DNA from: Neobacillus citreus
GTDB taxonomy: Bacteria; Bacillota; Bacilli; Bacillales; Cytobacillaceae
DNA: 64,000 bases
Assembly (NCBI RefSeq): GCF_018343545.2
Contig: NZ_JAGYPE020000003.1
Span: forward strand, 74,910-138,909
Direction: 5' to 3'
The translations under genes and the position numbers were made by a program. This document shows, piece after piece, positions 19,413 to 28,347 of the stretch. How positions within the stretch are numbered: position 1 is the first letter of the stretch; the number at the start of each line of letters is the position of its first letter. The notes beneath the pieces are model-generated. The model did no database searches. It was not told the origin of the DNA and was given only the letters and a program-made list of their open reading frames with translations.

Positions 19413-20249
19413 GTGAATAGATTAAAGGTATGTGTTGTGGGTGCAGGAACAATGGGACGCGGCATTGCTCAAGTTTTTGCGGAAGCAAACTGTGATGTTC
19501 TGCTGATTGATAAAAGTAAAGAACAACTAACGATAGCATTTCAATATATTAGGAAATATTTGTCTTTTAACTATAACAATACTGAAATTGAACAAATTAT
19601 TGCACATATCTCAACAAGTGAACAAATTGACAGTCAAATTGCTGAATATTCGTTGATTGTGGAAGCGGTTCCGGAGAATCTTGAGTTAAAGAAACGTATT
19701 TTTAGTGAAATTGAACCTTTGGTGCCAGAAGATACGATTCTAGCAACGAATACATCACAAATAAGTGTTACTTCCATTGCTAGTGCTTGTGAAAATACTG
19801 GTAGGGTTTTAGGAATGCATTTTTCTAATCCACCGCATCGTATGGAATTAGTTGAAATTATTCGCGGTTTAAAAACGGATGAGAATACGGTTGATATGGT
19901 AGTAGATATTACAAAGCAAATTGGCAAAAAACCTTATGTAGTGAACGATGTGCAGGGATTTGTAGTGAGCCGTATCGCGGCAGCTGTAATTTCAGAAGGT
20001 ATAAGGATTTTAGAAGAAGGCGTATGTGATAAAGAAACACTCGATGGAATTGTAAAAACAGGTTTAAATCATCCCATGGGCCCCCTAGAATTAGTTGACC
20101 ATATCGGTCTAGATATATTTTTAATGTTAAGTTCTGACATGTTTGAAGCTTATGGGGAACGGTTTAGGGTATCTCGTACTTTAAAGCAATATGTGGAGGC
20201 AGGAATGTTGGGTAAGAAAACAGGAGAAGGGTTTTATAAATACGCATAA
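19413..20249 (+). CDS. 3-hydroxyacyl-CoA dehydrogenase
   Basis: This 278-aa NAD-dependent enzyme oxidises 3-hydroxyacyl-CoA to 3-ketoacyl-CoA. It has the Rossmann motif GAGTMG (10-15), the catalytic His-Glu pair H136 and E148 (GMHFSNPPHRMELVEI) and the C-terminal GFYKY. The length fits the monofunctional PaaH/Hbd type rather than a FadB fusion. GTG 19413 follows GGGGGAATTA. It leads the run of genes through the P450 and ferredoxin, all on the same strand. In that setting it should supply the substrate for the thiolase at 20718. The actual acyl chain is unknown. Confidence 0.9.
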   Translation: MNRLKVCVVGAGTMGRGIAQVFAEANCDVLLIDKSKEQLTIAFQYIRKYLSFNYNNTEIEQIIAHISTSEQIDSQIAEYSLIVEAVPENLELKKRIFSEIEPLVPEDTILATNTSQISVTSIASACENTGRVLGMHFSNPPHRMELVEIIRGLKTDENTVDMVVDITKQIGKKPYVVNDVQGFVVSRIAAAVISEGIRILEEGVCDKETLDGIVKTGLNHPMGPLELVDHIGLDIFLMLSSDMFEAYGERFRVSRTLKQYVEAGMLGKKTGEGFYKYA

Positions 20250-20322
20250 CTTTTAAGCCTACATATCCAGAACGATCTTAATAAACCCATTAAACTGAAT
20301 TTTATGAATTGGAGTGATTTGA

Positions 20323-20715
20323 TTGTATAACTTAGAAAAGTTGATCGTCCCTGATTCTCAGGACGATAATCTTAAACTGAATTGTTCTTATTGTCCTAAA
20401 TGCGAACGAAAATATTTTCCATTAAAAGAAATATGCGCTAATTGTTTGGACTCATTGACGAATATTGAGATTAATTCATATGGCCGCATATTTTCCTATA
20501 CAACTATTCGGACAGATTCACCGTTTTATAAAGCACCATATACACTAGCCTTTGTTGATTTAGATGAAGGGGTCCGTCTACTAGCAAGGGTAAATGTTAA
20601 GAGTCAACAACAACTGGATAGTAACAAACGTGTGAAAGGAGTCCGTACTACCATCACTACAAAGGGTGGAGAAACCATCAACGCATTTGAATTTAAGTTA
20701 ATAGAGGAGGTTTAA
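20323..20715 (+). CDS. Zn-ribbon/OB-fold DUF35 protein (thiolase partner)
   Basis: This 130-aa protein has an N-terminal zinc ribbon (cysteines at 21, 24, 27, 38 and 41, with CPKC and CANC as the core pairs) followed by an OB-fold (YGRIFSYTTIRTD..., about 52-120). DUF35 proteins form complexes with a thiolase or related acyl-CoA enzyme encoded next to them, as in BbsA/BbsB and steroid side-chain enzymes. Here the thiolase starts 2 nt after its stop. TTG 20323 is the start, with GGAG 7 nt upstream. Confidence 0.85.
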   Translation: MYNLEKLIVPDSQDDNLKLNCSYCPKCERKYFPLKEICANCLDSLTNIEINSYGRIFSYTTIRTDSPFYKAPYTLAFVDLDEGVRLLARVNVKSQQQLDSNKRVKGVRTTITTKGGETINAFEFKLIEEV

Positions 20716-20717
20716 AA

Positions 20718-21878
20718 ATGAGAGATGTTGCGGTAATTGGGATGGGAATGACACCATTCGGAAAATTTCCAGAAACGCCAATTAGTAAGCTGGGGTACAC
20801 TGCAATTATTGAAGCTTTGAAAGATAGCGGGATCGAAAAACAAAGAATTGAAGCTGCCTTTATTGGGAGCGTTTACGGGGAAATGGGAATCGGTCAAAAA
20901 ATTTTAATGGAAATTGGTTTAACAGGAATCCCTGTAACAAATGTTGAAAATGCCTGCGCAAGTGGTTCAAGTGCGTTTCGGGAAGCATGGCTGCAAGTGT
21001 CTATGGGAGCCATAGACGTTGCTTTGGCTGTTGGTATTGAACAATTATCAACAAGTATAAGCGGGCCTATACCCTTAAATTTGGAAGATTATGAAGTTAG
21101 TCAAGGATTAATTCTACCTGCTCAGTATGCATTAATGAGTCGCAGATATATGGATCGGTACGGCATAACTGAAGAACAACTTGCTCAAGTATCGGTCAAG
21201 AATCACTATAATGGGACCTTAAATCCAAAATCTCAATATCGTAAAAAAATGACCCTTGAAGAAATTATGTCATCAAGACCAATCGCGGATCCTATTAAAC
21301 TATTAGAATGCTGCCCAATTGGTGATGGTGCAGCTGCTGCCATACTAGTGTCAAAGGATTATGCGAAAAAATTAGGAATTTCAAATCCTGTTTGTGTAAA
21401 GTCCTCGGTGTTGATGAGTGGAGATACCGTTTACGAACCTGAGGAAAGCGTTTGGAGTCAAAAGTTAATTAATAAGACTGTTTCTAAAGCCTATGAAGAT
21501 GCAGGATTGGGACCTAATGACATTGATTTTGCTGAAGTGCATGATGCATATCCCATCGCCGAGCTTTTAGCTTATGAGGGTCTGCAATTTTGCAAACCTG
21601 GTGACAGCGGTAAATTACTTAGTGATGGTGTAACTGAATTAACTGGAGCTAAACCAGTGAATACAAGTGGAGGATTATTGTCCAAAGGTCACCCATTAGC
21701 AGCGACAGGAGTAGCACAGCTTTATGAGATATATTTGCAGCTTCATGGAAGAGCAGAAAATAGGCAAATAGAGAAAAACGGGAAACTCCCACTTGTCGGT
21801 GTTGCAGAGACGATGGGAGGAGGAGGTATTTCGAACTTAAGCGGTAACATTTGTTCAATTATTATTTTAGCAAGATAA
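20718..21878 (+). CDS. Thiolase family protein (SCP2-type, DUF35-dependent)
   Basis: This 386-aa acyl-CoA thiolase of the SCP-x/BbsB type has nucleophilic C80 in NACASGSSAF, the HDAYPIAELL segment and the GHPLAATG His motif near the C-terminus. Unlike ordinary AtoB thiolases it ends GGGGISNLSG instead of CxGGGQG, as is usual for the class that needs a DUF35 subunit, which is encoded directly upstream. It should cleave a branched or cyclic 3-ketoacyl-CoA. AGAGGAGG precedes ATG. Confidence 0.87.
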   Translation: MRDVAVIGMGMTPFGKFPETPISKLGYTAIIEALKDSGIEKQRIEAAFIGSVYGEMGIGQKILMEIGLTGIPVTNVENACASGSSAFREAWLQVSMGAIDVALAVGIEQLSTSISGPIPLNLEDYEVSQGLILPAQYALMSRRYMDRYGITEEQLAQVSVKNHYNGTLNPKSQYRKKMTLEEIMSSRPIADPIKLLECCPIGDGAAAAILVSKDYAKKLGISNPVCVKSSVLMSGDTVYEPEESVWSQKLINKTVSKAYEDAGLGPNDIDFAEVHDAYPIAELLAYEGLQFCKPGDSGKLLSDGVTELTGAKPVNTSGGLLSKGHPLAATGVAQLYEIYLQLHGRAENRQIEKNGKLPLVGVAETMGGGGISNLSGNICSIIILAR

Positions 21879-21908
21879 AATTAAACCTATTTAAAGGAGG
21901 AATTTTTA

Positions 21909-23111
21909 ATGATTGCAATTACTAATGACCTGTTGGATCCTCAAGCTGTCAGTGATCCCTATTCCTATTTTAAACAAATACGTCAAGAAGATCCGGTATA
22001 TTGGAATGATCGTTGGAAAGGATGGATCATCACTAAATATGATGACGTGTATGCACTTTTACAAGATCCTCGAATTTCCGCAGATCGTATTAGCAAACAA
22101 GTAATGGATAAAATGCCGACAGAGGGAAAATATGTTGCTGAAGTAATGAAAAAGTGGATGCCCTTAACCGATCCGCCAAATCACACTCGTATTCGCAAGG
22201 TATTGCAAAAGGCCTTTTCTCCTCGAGTTATCGGGGCAATGAGAGATACAATACAGGATATAGTAAATCAAGCTATCGATGAAATTGAAAAAAGAGAACG
22301 TATAGATATTGTCTCAGACTATGCATTCTCAATTCCGTCAAATGTTCTTTCAGCAATGATGGGGCTGCCAACGGAAGATTTTGATAAAATCAAAACCTGG
22401 ACACATGATCTTAATACTTTAGTTTTCATTGATTTATCGGTAAAAGATCGACACATGAAAGCTTTTCTTGCTGTTAAAGAGATGTCGGCTTACTTTGAAG
22501 AAAAATTCGAAGAAAGAAAAAGAAACCCAGGAACAGATCTTATTAGTTCCCTTATTGAAGCAAATGAAGGAGGGATTTTAAGTACTGAAGAATTAATTGC
22601 TCAGAGTATTCTTTTGTTTCAAGCTGGACATGAAACAACGACAGGAATGATTGCTAATAGTTTACTAGCTCTTCTTAAAAACCCTGATCAAATGAAATTG
22701 TTAAAAGAGAACCCGTCATTAATTAACACAGCTGTAGAGGAGTTTGTTCGTTATGATGGAGCTGCCAAATCAGTGGTTCGAGTTGCTACCGAAGACATCG
22801 AAATACGTAATAAAGTCATAAAAAAAGGTGAGCGACTACTAATTGTAAATGCATCTGCTAATAGGGATGAGGAAAAATTTGAAAATCCAGATCAATTGGA
22901 TATTACTCGGGATCCAAATCCGCATCTTGGATTTGGTCATGGAGCTCATTATTGTCTTGGAAATCAATTAGCGCGATTAGAAGTAAGAATTGCTGTCAGC
23001 ACCTTTTTGCAAAGAATTAACCATTTAGAATTAGCACATGATCAATTAAGCTGGGAATCGACAATGGTAGGCCGCCTTTTAAAATCACTTGATGTTTATA
23101 TAAAAATATAA
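21909..23111 (+). CDS. Cytochrome P450
   Basis: This 400-aa soluble class I P450 has the I-helix AGHETT (239-244), the ExxR pair E278/R281, and the haem loop FGHGAHYCLG with axial Cys 349. The length and lack of a membrane anchor are those of bacterial CYPs (CYP107/CYP109-like in general appearance; the exact family would need a tree). A 3-Cys ferredoxin follows, the normal electron donor arrangement; no ferredoxin reductase is nearby. ATG follows AAAGGAGG. It most likely hydroxylates the hydrophobic acid or terpenoid whose CoA ester is degraded by the neighbouring enzymes. Confidence 0.93.
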   Translation: MIAITNDLLDPQAVSDPYSYFKQIRQEDPVYWNDRWKGWIITKYDDVYALLQDPRISADRISKQVMDKMPTEGKYVAEVMKKWMPLTDPPNHTRIRKVLQKAFSPRVIGAMRDTIQDIVNQAIDEIEKRERIDIVSDYAFSIPSNVLSAMMGLPTEDFDKIKTWTHDLNTLVFIDLSVKDRHMKAFLAVKEMSAYFEEKFEERKRNPGTDLISSLIEANEGGILSTEELIAQSILLFQAGHETTTGMIANSLLALLKNPDQMKLLKENPSLINTAVEEFVRYDGAAKSVVRVATEDIEIRNKVIKKGERLLIVNASANRDEEKFENPDQLDITRDPNPHLGFGHGAHYCLGNQLARLEVRIAVSTFLQRINHLELAHDQLSWESTMVGRLLKSLDVYIKI

Positions 23112-23163
23112 CTAGATTTATACAAAAAACTTTTAATTCTTTCTTGAATGGGGGTAATTCTTC

Positions 23164-23355
23164 ATGAAGGTTACAGTTAATAAAAACGTATGTATAGGTA
23201 ATGGAATGTGTATCGGAATTGTATCAGAAGCTTTTAAATTTGGTGAAGATGGTAAGTCGCAAGCCTATAATCCAGATCCCAAATTAGCAGATTTAATCCG
23301 TGAGGCAGAAGAGAATTGCCCTGTTGGTGCAATAATAATCGAGGAAGATGACTAA
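23164..23355 (+). CDS. Ferredoxin of the P450 type ([3Fe-4S])
   Basis: This 63-aa ferredoxin has three cluster ligands, C10 and C16 in VCIGNGMC and C52 in NCPVGAI. The fourth cysteine of 4Fe-4S ferredoxins is replaced (G at the second position of the motif), the pattern of P450-associated 3Fe-4S ferredoxins. It lies 52 nt after the P450. The acidic tail IIIEEDD is usual. It should shuttle electrons to the P450 from an unlinked reductase. Confidence 0.9.
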   Translation: MKVTVNKNVCIGNGMCIGIVSEAFKFGEDGKSQAYNPDPKLADLIREAEENCPVGAIIIEEDD

Positions 23356-23479
23356 TGGGGGTCTAAATTTCCAGCCTAGGGAGCTATTAGAATTACCATG
23401 AACATATGTGAATGAACCTTCCTCCGCTTGCAGGAGGGATGAATATCTGGGAATAAGACTTTCGGGTAAGTCTATATAT

Positions 23480-23556
23480 GAGGACCAGTGGAACAATAGG
23501 TTAAGTAAACACACTATTAAACTATATATGTTTATCTGGCACTGGTCCTCGTTTTG
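23480..23556 (+). terminator. Possible terminator after the P450-ferredoxin genes
   Basis: GAGGACCAGTG (23480-23490) is perfectly inverted as CACTGGTCCTC (23540-23550), followed by GTTTTGTTT. The 49-nt loop is long; another small hairpin (CCTCC/GGAGG) lies at about 23419-23436. Confidence 0.5.
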
Positions 23557-23636
23557 TTTAGATTAATAATACACTTAATGCGAACAAATTTTACTGCTTT
23601 TATACTTTGAGCGAAGCAAAAGGAATGGAAATAAAT

Positions 23637-24602
23637 ATGATAACTAAATTTTATGATCTTGGCAATCGTATTCATCTAATCGACGTATTTGACCTAGGAT
23701 TATCTAATCGTACAGGTACATATGTAATTATTGAGGATGACATTACACTAGTGGAGACCGGTTCTAGCAAGTCTGTGCCTCATATATTAAATGGATTAAA
23801 AGAATTAGACATTGATCCACGAAATGTGAAAAACATCATTGTTACTCATATTCACCTTGACCATTCTGGAGGAGCTGGATTATTATTGCAAGACTGTCCG
23901 AACGCTACCATTTTTGTTCATCCTAAAGGTGCTCGTCACTTAATTGATCCTTCTAGACTAAAATTGGGAGCAAAAGCAGTTTATGGCGATGATTTTAACC
24001 GTTTTTTTGAACCAATTCTGCCCGTACCAGAAGAGAAAATCATCATTAAAGAAGATGGCGAAACATTGCAGATTGGTAAGAACCGCGCACTGACTTTCTT
24101 TGATACTCCGGGTCACAGTGATCACCATTTTTGCATTTTAGATTCAGTTAGTAATGGAATATTTACGGGTGATACACTAGGAATGAACTGCGAGGTAGTT
24201 CTTGCAGACCTTGGGATTAAATTAATTTTACCTTTAACTTCTCCGAATCAATTTAAACCAGATGGAACTTTGCATTCTCTTGAAAGAATAAAAAAACTTA
24301 ATGTAGATCGCATTTATTTTGGACATTTTGGCGTTGCCTCAGATGTAGAAGAAGTGTTTAAACAAATCAAGTCATGGTTACCGCTTTATGTAGAAATTGG
24401 AGAAAAAGCTGTACAACTAAATAAGGACCACACATGGATTGCTGATCAAATGTTTGATCGTATTAAAGGTGAATTAACAAGATTAGGAGTACCTGATTCG
24501 CATCAAATATATGATTACTTACAACTGGAATTACCTATTAGTGCAATGGGTATTGCCGATTATTTCAGCAAAAAAAGCGATAAAACTCATCTAAGGGTTT
24601 AG
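23637..24602 (+). CDS. MBL-fold metallo-hydrolase
   Basis: About 321 aa with the metallo-beta-lactamase zinc motif THIHLDHSGG near residue 70, the third His in DTPGHSDHH and the metal-bridging Asp in GIFTGDTLG. The C-terminal third is mostly helical and without a known partner domain. I place the start at ATG 23637 (MITKFYD) rather than TTG 23607, since TGGAAATAAAT lies upstream. In this cluster it could act as a CoA-thioester or lactone hydrolase, but the fold is used for many reactions. Confidence 0.8.
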   Translation: MITKFYDLGNRIHLIDVFDLGLSNRTGTYVIIEDDITLVETGSSKSVPHILNGLKELDIDPRNVKNIIVTHIHLDHSGGAGLLLQDCPNATIFVHPKGARHLIDPSRLKLGAKAVYGDDFNRFFEPILPVPEEKIIIKEDGETLQIGKNRALTFFDTPGHSDHHFCILDSVSNGIFTGDTLGMNCEVVLADLGIKLILPLTSPNQFKPDGTLHSLERIKKLNVDRIYFGHFGVASDVEEVFKQIKSWLPLYVEIGEKAVQLNKDHTWIADQMFDRIKGELTRLGVPDSHQIYDYLQLELPISAMGIADYFSKKSDKTHLRV

Positions 24603-25043
24603 TAAGACTTCGAAAACAAATTTCTCCTGATTGAGCAGCAGTTTAACAAAAGCGGGATGAACCTTAAGAACGGACATACTTTACGCCTCACTGGTCTTAT
24701 AAATTAGAAAACTACCATTTTACAAATTGTGGAGAGTATTCTTTCTTATATCAATGTTGTTTTTTATTTATACTAGTCACCTGATCACCGGTTCATCTCA
24801 ATCCCACTCTTTACAAGTATTAGCTGCACGTTGACTTGCAACGGCAAATGCAAATGTATTAAAAATTTTAGGGGTAAGACTACATTTTATATTTAGTTAT
24901 GGTCATCCATCAAGATTTTCAAAGATTAAATAGACTGATTAAAGTAAGAAAGGTCGTACACGTACAATTAATATACCAATTATCAGTGATGGTAAAAAAT
25001 TCATAAACAAGCTAAATAATTTATTAATTGGAAGGAAAAGTGT
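24603..25043. other. 440-bp gap between the MBL and lrgA genes
   Basis: AT-rich DNA with no ORF. It contains an operator-like sequence at 24774 and AAGGAAAAG before lrgA. Nothing else is recognisable. Confidence 0.45.
24774..24793. promoter_or_regulatory. GntR operator-like site 6
   Basis: TAGTCACCTGATCACCGGTT is related to the TGATCAGATCACC family in reverse order and lies about 250 nt upstream of lrgA. Weakest member of the set. Confidence 0.35.
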
Positions 25044-25439
25044 ATGAGAATACTTAAATTTTTGCTAATCCCCTTACAAATCTTGGTGCTTTGTATTTTT
25101 TATTGGCTGGTGCAGCAAATAGTTGTTTGGATCCATATACCAATTCCTGCAAGTGTATTGGGAATGGTTCTTCTAGCAATTTTATTGATTGCAGATATTA
25201 TTCCACTACATTTTATTGAAGATGGATCTCAATGCTTAATTAAGTTTATGCCCATTATGTTTGTACCTGATGGAGTAGCCTTGTTATATTCCGGAGATAT
25301 TTTAAAAAATAACGGGGTTATGTTGTTAGTCATGTTTTTGATTTCTACAATATTGGTCATGTCTTTAACAGCTATTACATCCATTTACATGCAGAAGGAT
25401 AAAAAACAAATAAATAATGACCAAAAAGTGGAAGGGTGA
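25044..25439 (+). CDS. LrgA/CidA family membrane protein
   Basis: This 131-aa protein has four hydrophobic segments (about 7-28, 35-53, 65-82 and 92-112), with PIPASVLGMVLLAILL as the family signature. It pairs with the lrgB gene 10 nt downstream. The holin-like CidA/LrgA proteins were first tied to murein hydrolase control, but the LrgAB-like PftAB of B. subtilis imports pyruvate. Proximity to lutABC and to a TPP enzyme makes a role in pyruvate or another small keto/hydroxy acid more attractive here, but that is inference. Confidence 0.8.
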   Translation: MRILKFLLIPLQILVLCIFYWLVQQIVVWIHIPIPASVLGMVLLAILLIADIIPLHFIEDGSQCLIKFMPIMFVPDGVALLYSGDILKNNGVMLLVMFLISTILVMSLTAITSIYMQKDKKQINNDQKVEG

Positions 25440-25448
25440 TTGTAAAGA

Positions 25449-26150
25449 ATGGGGATACATCCTTACACTATTGGTTATGGTTTGATATTAACCGTAAGTG
25501 TTTACTGCATTGCTGTTTGGGTAAATGGAAAGATTCCTTCCTTATTGACAAGCCCAATGATATTAAGCATTTTGATGGTAGGCTCTGTTTTAATAGGATT
25601 TAAATTTCCATATGAAGACTATTATGAGGGTGGAAAACTCATATCTTGGTTTTTAGGTCCAGCAGTCATTTCACTAGCAGTACCTATCAAGAAAAATGTG
25701 GCCGTTTTAATAAAATTTAAGAAAGCAATCTTCTTAGGTACTTTCGTTGGTTCCTTAACCGCAATCTTAAGTAACTTTTGGCTGTTTTACGCTGCAGGAT
25801 TTCCTCCAAGTTTGGTGTACTCGATTGTACCGAAGCACGTTACTACTCCTATAGCGATGGAACTATCTAAGATTATGGGAGGAGACCCATCCATTACTGT
25901 CGGAATAACCTTTTTCACGGGAATATTTGGATTTCTAACTGTCGGATACTTTTTGGATCGTTTCTCGATTAAAGATCCTATTTCAAGAGGTTTAGTTATA
26001 GGTGTTTCATATCATGGACTAGGAGCAGTACGTGCCATGGAAGAGGGGGAATTAACCGGTGCAATTGGCAGTATAGCATTTATTATTACCGGAACTATTA
26101 CAAGCTTCTTAACTCCAATTCTATTAATATGGTTTAAGACTATTTTATAA
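25449..26150 (+). CDS. LrgB/CidB family membrane protein
   Basis: This 233-aa multi-spanning protein is the partner of LrgA. The signature PKHVTTPIAMELSKIMGG lies near residue 130, and the C-terminal part (YHGLGAVRAMEEGELTGAIG) is highly conserved in the family. Six or more hydrophobic stretches are visible. ATG 25449 is preceded by GGAAGGGTGA. Together with LrgA it probably forms a membrane carrier or pore; see the LrgA entry for the alternatives. Confidence 0.83.
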   Translation: MGIHPYTIGYGLILTVSVYCIAVWVNGKIPSLLTSPMILSILMVGSVLIGFKFPYEDYYEGGKLISWFLGPAVISLAVPIKKNVAVLIKFKKAIFLGTFVGSLTAILSNFWLFYAAGFPPSLVYSIVPKHVTTPIAMELSKIMGGDPSITVGITFFTGIFGFLTVGYFLDRFSIKDPISRGLVIGVSYHGLGAVRAMEEGELTGAIGSIAFIITGTITSFLTPILLIWFKTIL

Positions 26151-26366
26151 TTGCCCAAATAATACTCGAAAGATCGAACTGAAACAACTAGAGAGTGCTT
26201 ACTACACATCAAGGTATTTTTACGACCAAAACTATCTGAAAACTCTAAATTTATAAAAAACGGCGACTCTAAATTAACAAGCTCATATGTTTATTTTCAT
26301 TGGAAGTTAAGAGCAAGAAAGAATGCTTGGTGAAGCAGGCATTTTCTTGAAAGGAGGTGATTCTTC

Positions 26367-26603
26367 ATGAAGGTCACTATTGATCAAAACGTATGTCTAG
26401 GAAAAGAAATGTGTTTAGAAATCGCACCAGAAGTTTTTAAAATCGGAAAGGAAGGTAAGTCGAGTGTTTACCAATCAGATCCCTAGTTATTAGAGCTAAT
26501 TTGTAAAGTTGAAGAGAATTGTCCTGCAGGTGCCATATTGGATGAGAAGTTGACTAAATTTAACTTAGTTTTTCATCTTTTGCTAGATTTGTTATCAATG
26601 TAA
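26367..26603 (+). pseudogene. Second ferredoxin gene, interrupted by an amber codon
   Basis: A perfect AAGGAGGTGAT precedes ATG 26367, and the first 39 codons (MKVTIDQNVCLGKEMCLEIA...) match the P450 ferredoxin at 23164. Codon 40 is TAG (26484-26486). Beyond it the frame continues with LLELICKVEENCPAGAI, the expected third cluster Cys and CP motif, so only this one codon stops it (a C-to-T or similar change). The extension past GAILDEK is not ferredoxin-like. Without suppression it yields a 39-aa fragment lacking a ligand. Confidence 0.8.
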
Positions 26604-26633
26604 TTTTAATTATAAACTTTGGAGGGAAAATTC

Positions 26634-28328
26634 ATGAATGGAGCTGAGCTGCTTGTTGCGGCTCTCTATAAAAAGGGAGTACGACAGGTCTTTTCACTTA
26701 ATGGTGGACACATTAGTTTGGTATACAAGGCTTTGATTGACTATGGAATCCGTATTGTTGATGTACGGCATGAGGAAGCTGCCGCTCATATGGCGTATGC
26801 ATGGGCTCGTCTTACGGGACAACCTGCTGTTGTATTAGCAACGGCTGGCCCTGGAGTAACAAATACAACAACCGGTGTTGCTACAGCTTTTCAGGCTGCC
26901 ACACCTATGGTGGTAATTGGAGCACATGCACCTATTCCTCAAATGGGAATGGGCGCGATGCAGGAAATTGATCAAGCGGGTATTATGAAGCCAATTACAA
27001 AATTTGCGGAACTCATTTTTGAAACAAAGAAAATCCCTATGTGGGTTAATAGAGCGTTTCAAACAACGAGTAGTGGAAAGCCAGGACCTGTTTTCTTAGA
27101 TATACCGACAAGTGTATTTAAAGCCGAGGCAGATCCAAAGTGGTTGGAACAGGTAAGTGACACATTAGTCGTCGACCCACCAGCTCCTGATCTGTCTGCT
27201 GTCCAAAAAGTGACATCAATTTTGCGGAATGCAGAGAGACCATTAATTATTGCCGGAGGTGGCACATTCTTTTCTGGTGCTCACGAAGCATTGATCGATT
27301 TTGCAGAGCGCCATGGAGTACCTGTTTTGACGACATCTCTGAACAAAGGTGTGTTTCCGGACACACATCCACTGCATGTGGGAGCAGCACGTTCGCTCGC
27401 AATGGCAACTGCGGATGTAGTTATTATTCTCGGCGCACGACTTAACTTTATTTTAGGTTATGGTTATGAGCCGCGGTTCTCAAAAGATTCTATATTCGTT
27501 CAGGTAGATACGGATCCAACTGAAATCGCCCGAACTCGTCCTATTGATGTACCTGTAATTAGTGACGTTCGAAAATTTCTCTTGGAACTAGATATGGCAT
27601 TACAAGATCATCCTAATGTATCTAAACAGTTTACTTCATGGGTACAGAAATTGCAAAAGAAGGATCGCGATAACAGGGATCGATTAGATCGACAAGCAGC
27701 CGAGTTGACATCTTCGCCGATCCATCCGCTTCGACTTTGTTACGAAGTAAATAAGTATTTGACGAAAGATACAACCTTAGTTGCTGATGGCGGAGATATC
27801 CTTTCCTATGGCAGGCTTGCGTTTGGTCGTGACTTGCCAGGACATTACGTAGATCCTGGAGCATTAGGCACAATTGGTATTGGCATTTCTGCAGCTATAG
27901 CTGCCAAAATTGCCCGTCCAGAATCACCAGTAATATTGGTAGTTGGAGATGGCTCATTAGGATTTACCTTATCGGAATTAGACACTGCAGTGAGACACCA
28001 AATTCCAATCGTAATCGTTGTTAGTAACAATGGAGGCTGGAATATTGAAAGAAAGGCAATGGAATTAGACTTTGGTCCAGAATACACAGTTGGAACTACT
28101 TTAAATCGTACGCGCTACGACTTAATTATGGAAGCATTCGGGGGACATGGAGAATGGGTGACAGAGCTGTCGCAGTTACCAGATGCTCTGCAAAGATCTA
28201 TCGAAGCCGGTGTTCCAGCACTGGTTAATGTAGAAACGGATGCAAATGTCGTTTCTCCCGACTTGGCAAGGGGGCTTGCCCAAGTTCCAGAGGATCAACC
28301 TATTAACTATAAAAGTGTAACTGAATAA
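26634..28328 (+). CDS. Thiamine-pyrophosphate-dependent lyase (acetolactate synthase-like)
   Basis: About 564 aa with the three domains of the AHAS/2-hydroxyacyl-CoA lyase superfamily: the PYR domain with catalytic Glu 47 (VRHEEAAAHMAYA), the central domain (RPLIIAGGGTF), and the PP domain with GDGSLGFTLSELDTAVRH ending in SNNGGWN for Mg-TPP. ATG 26634 is preferred over TTG 26619, which lies in the ribosome site. No small regulatory AHAS subunit is adjacent, so it is probably catabolic: cleavage of a 2-hydroxyacyl-CoA or decarboxylation of a 2-keto acid. Substrate cannot be read here. Confidence 0.85.
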   Translation: MNGAELLVAALYKKGVRQVFSLNGGHISLVYKALIDYGIRIVDVRHEEAAAHMAYAWARLTGQPAVVLATAGPGVTNTTTGVATAFQAATPMVVIGAHAPIPQMGMGAMQEIDQAGIMKPITKFAELIFETKKIPMWVNRAFQTTSSGKPGPVFLDIPTSVFKAEADPKWLEQVSDTLVVDPPAPDLSAVQKVTSILRNAERPLIIAGGGTFFSGAHEALIDFAERHGVPVLTTSLNKGVFPDTHPLHVGAARSLAMATADVVIILGARLNFILGYGYEPRFSKDSIFVQVDTDPTEIARTRPIDVPVISDVRKFLLELDMALQDHPNVSKQFTSWVQKLQKKDRDNRDRLDRQAAELTSSPIHPLRLCYEVNKYLTKDTTLVADGGDILSYGRLAFGRDLPGHYVDPGALGTIGIGISAAIAAKIARPESPVILVVGDGSLGFTLSELDTAVRHQIPIVIVVSNNGGWNIERKAMELDFGPEYTVGTTLNRTRYDLIMEAFGGHGEWVTELSQLPDALQRSIEAGVPALVNVETDANVVSPDLARGLAQVPEDQPINYKSVTE

Positions 28329-28347
28329 CCTTATCGAGGGGAATGAT

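Noticed and set aside
26484..26486. Pyrrolysine or suppressed amber readthrough of the second ferredoxin
   Set aside because: No pyl genes or suppressor evidence is visible; a simple nonsense mutation explains it.
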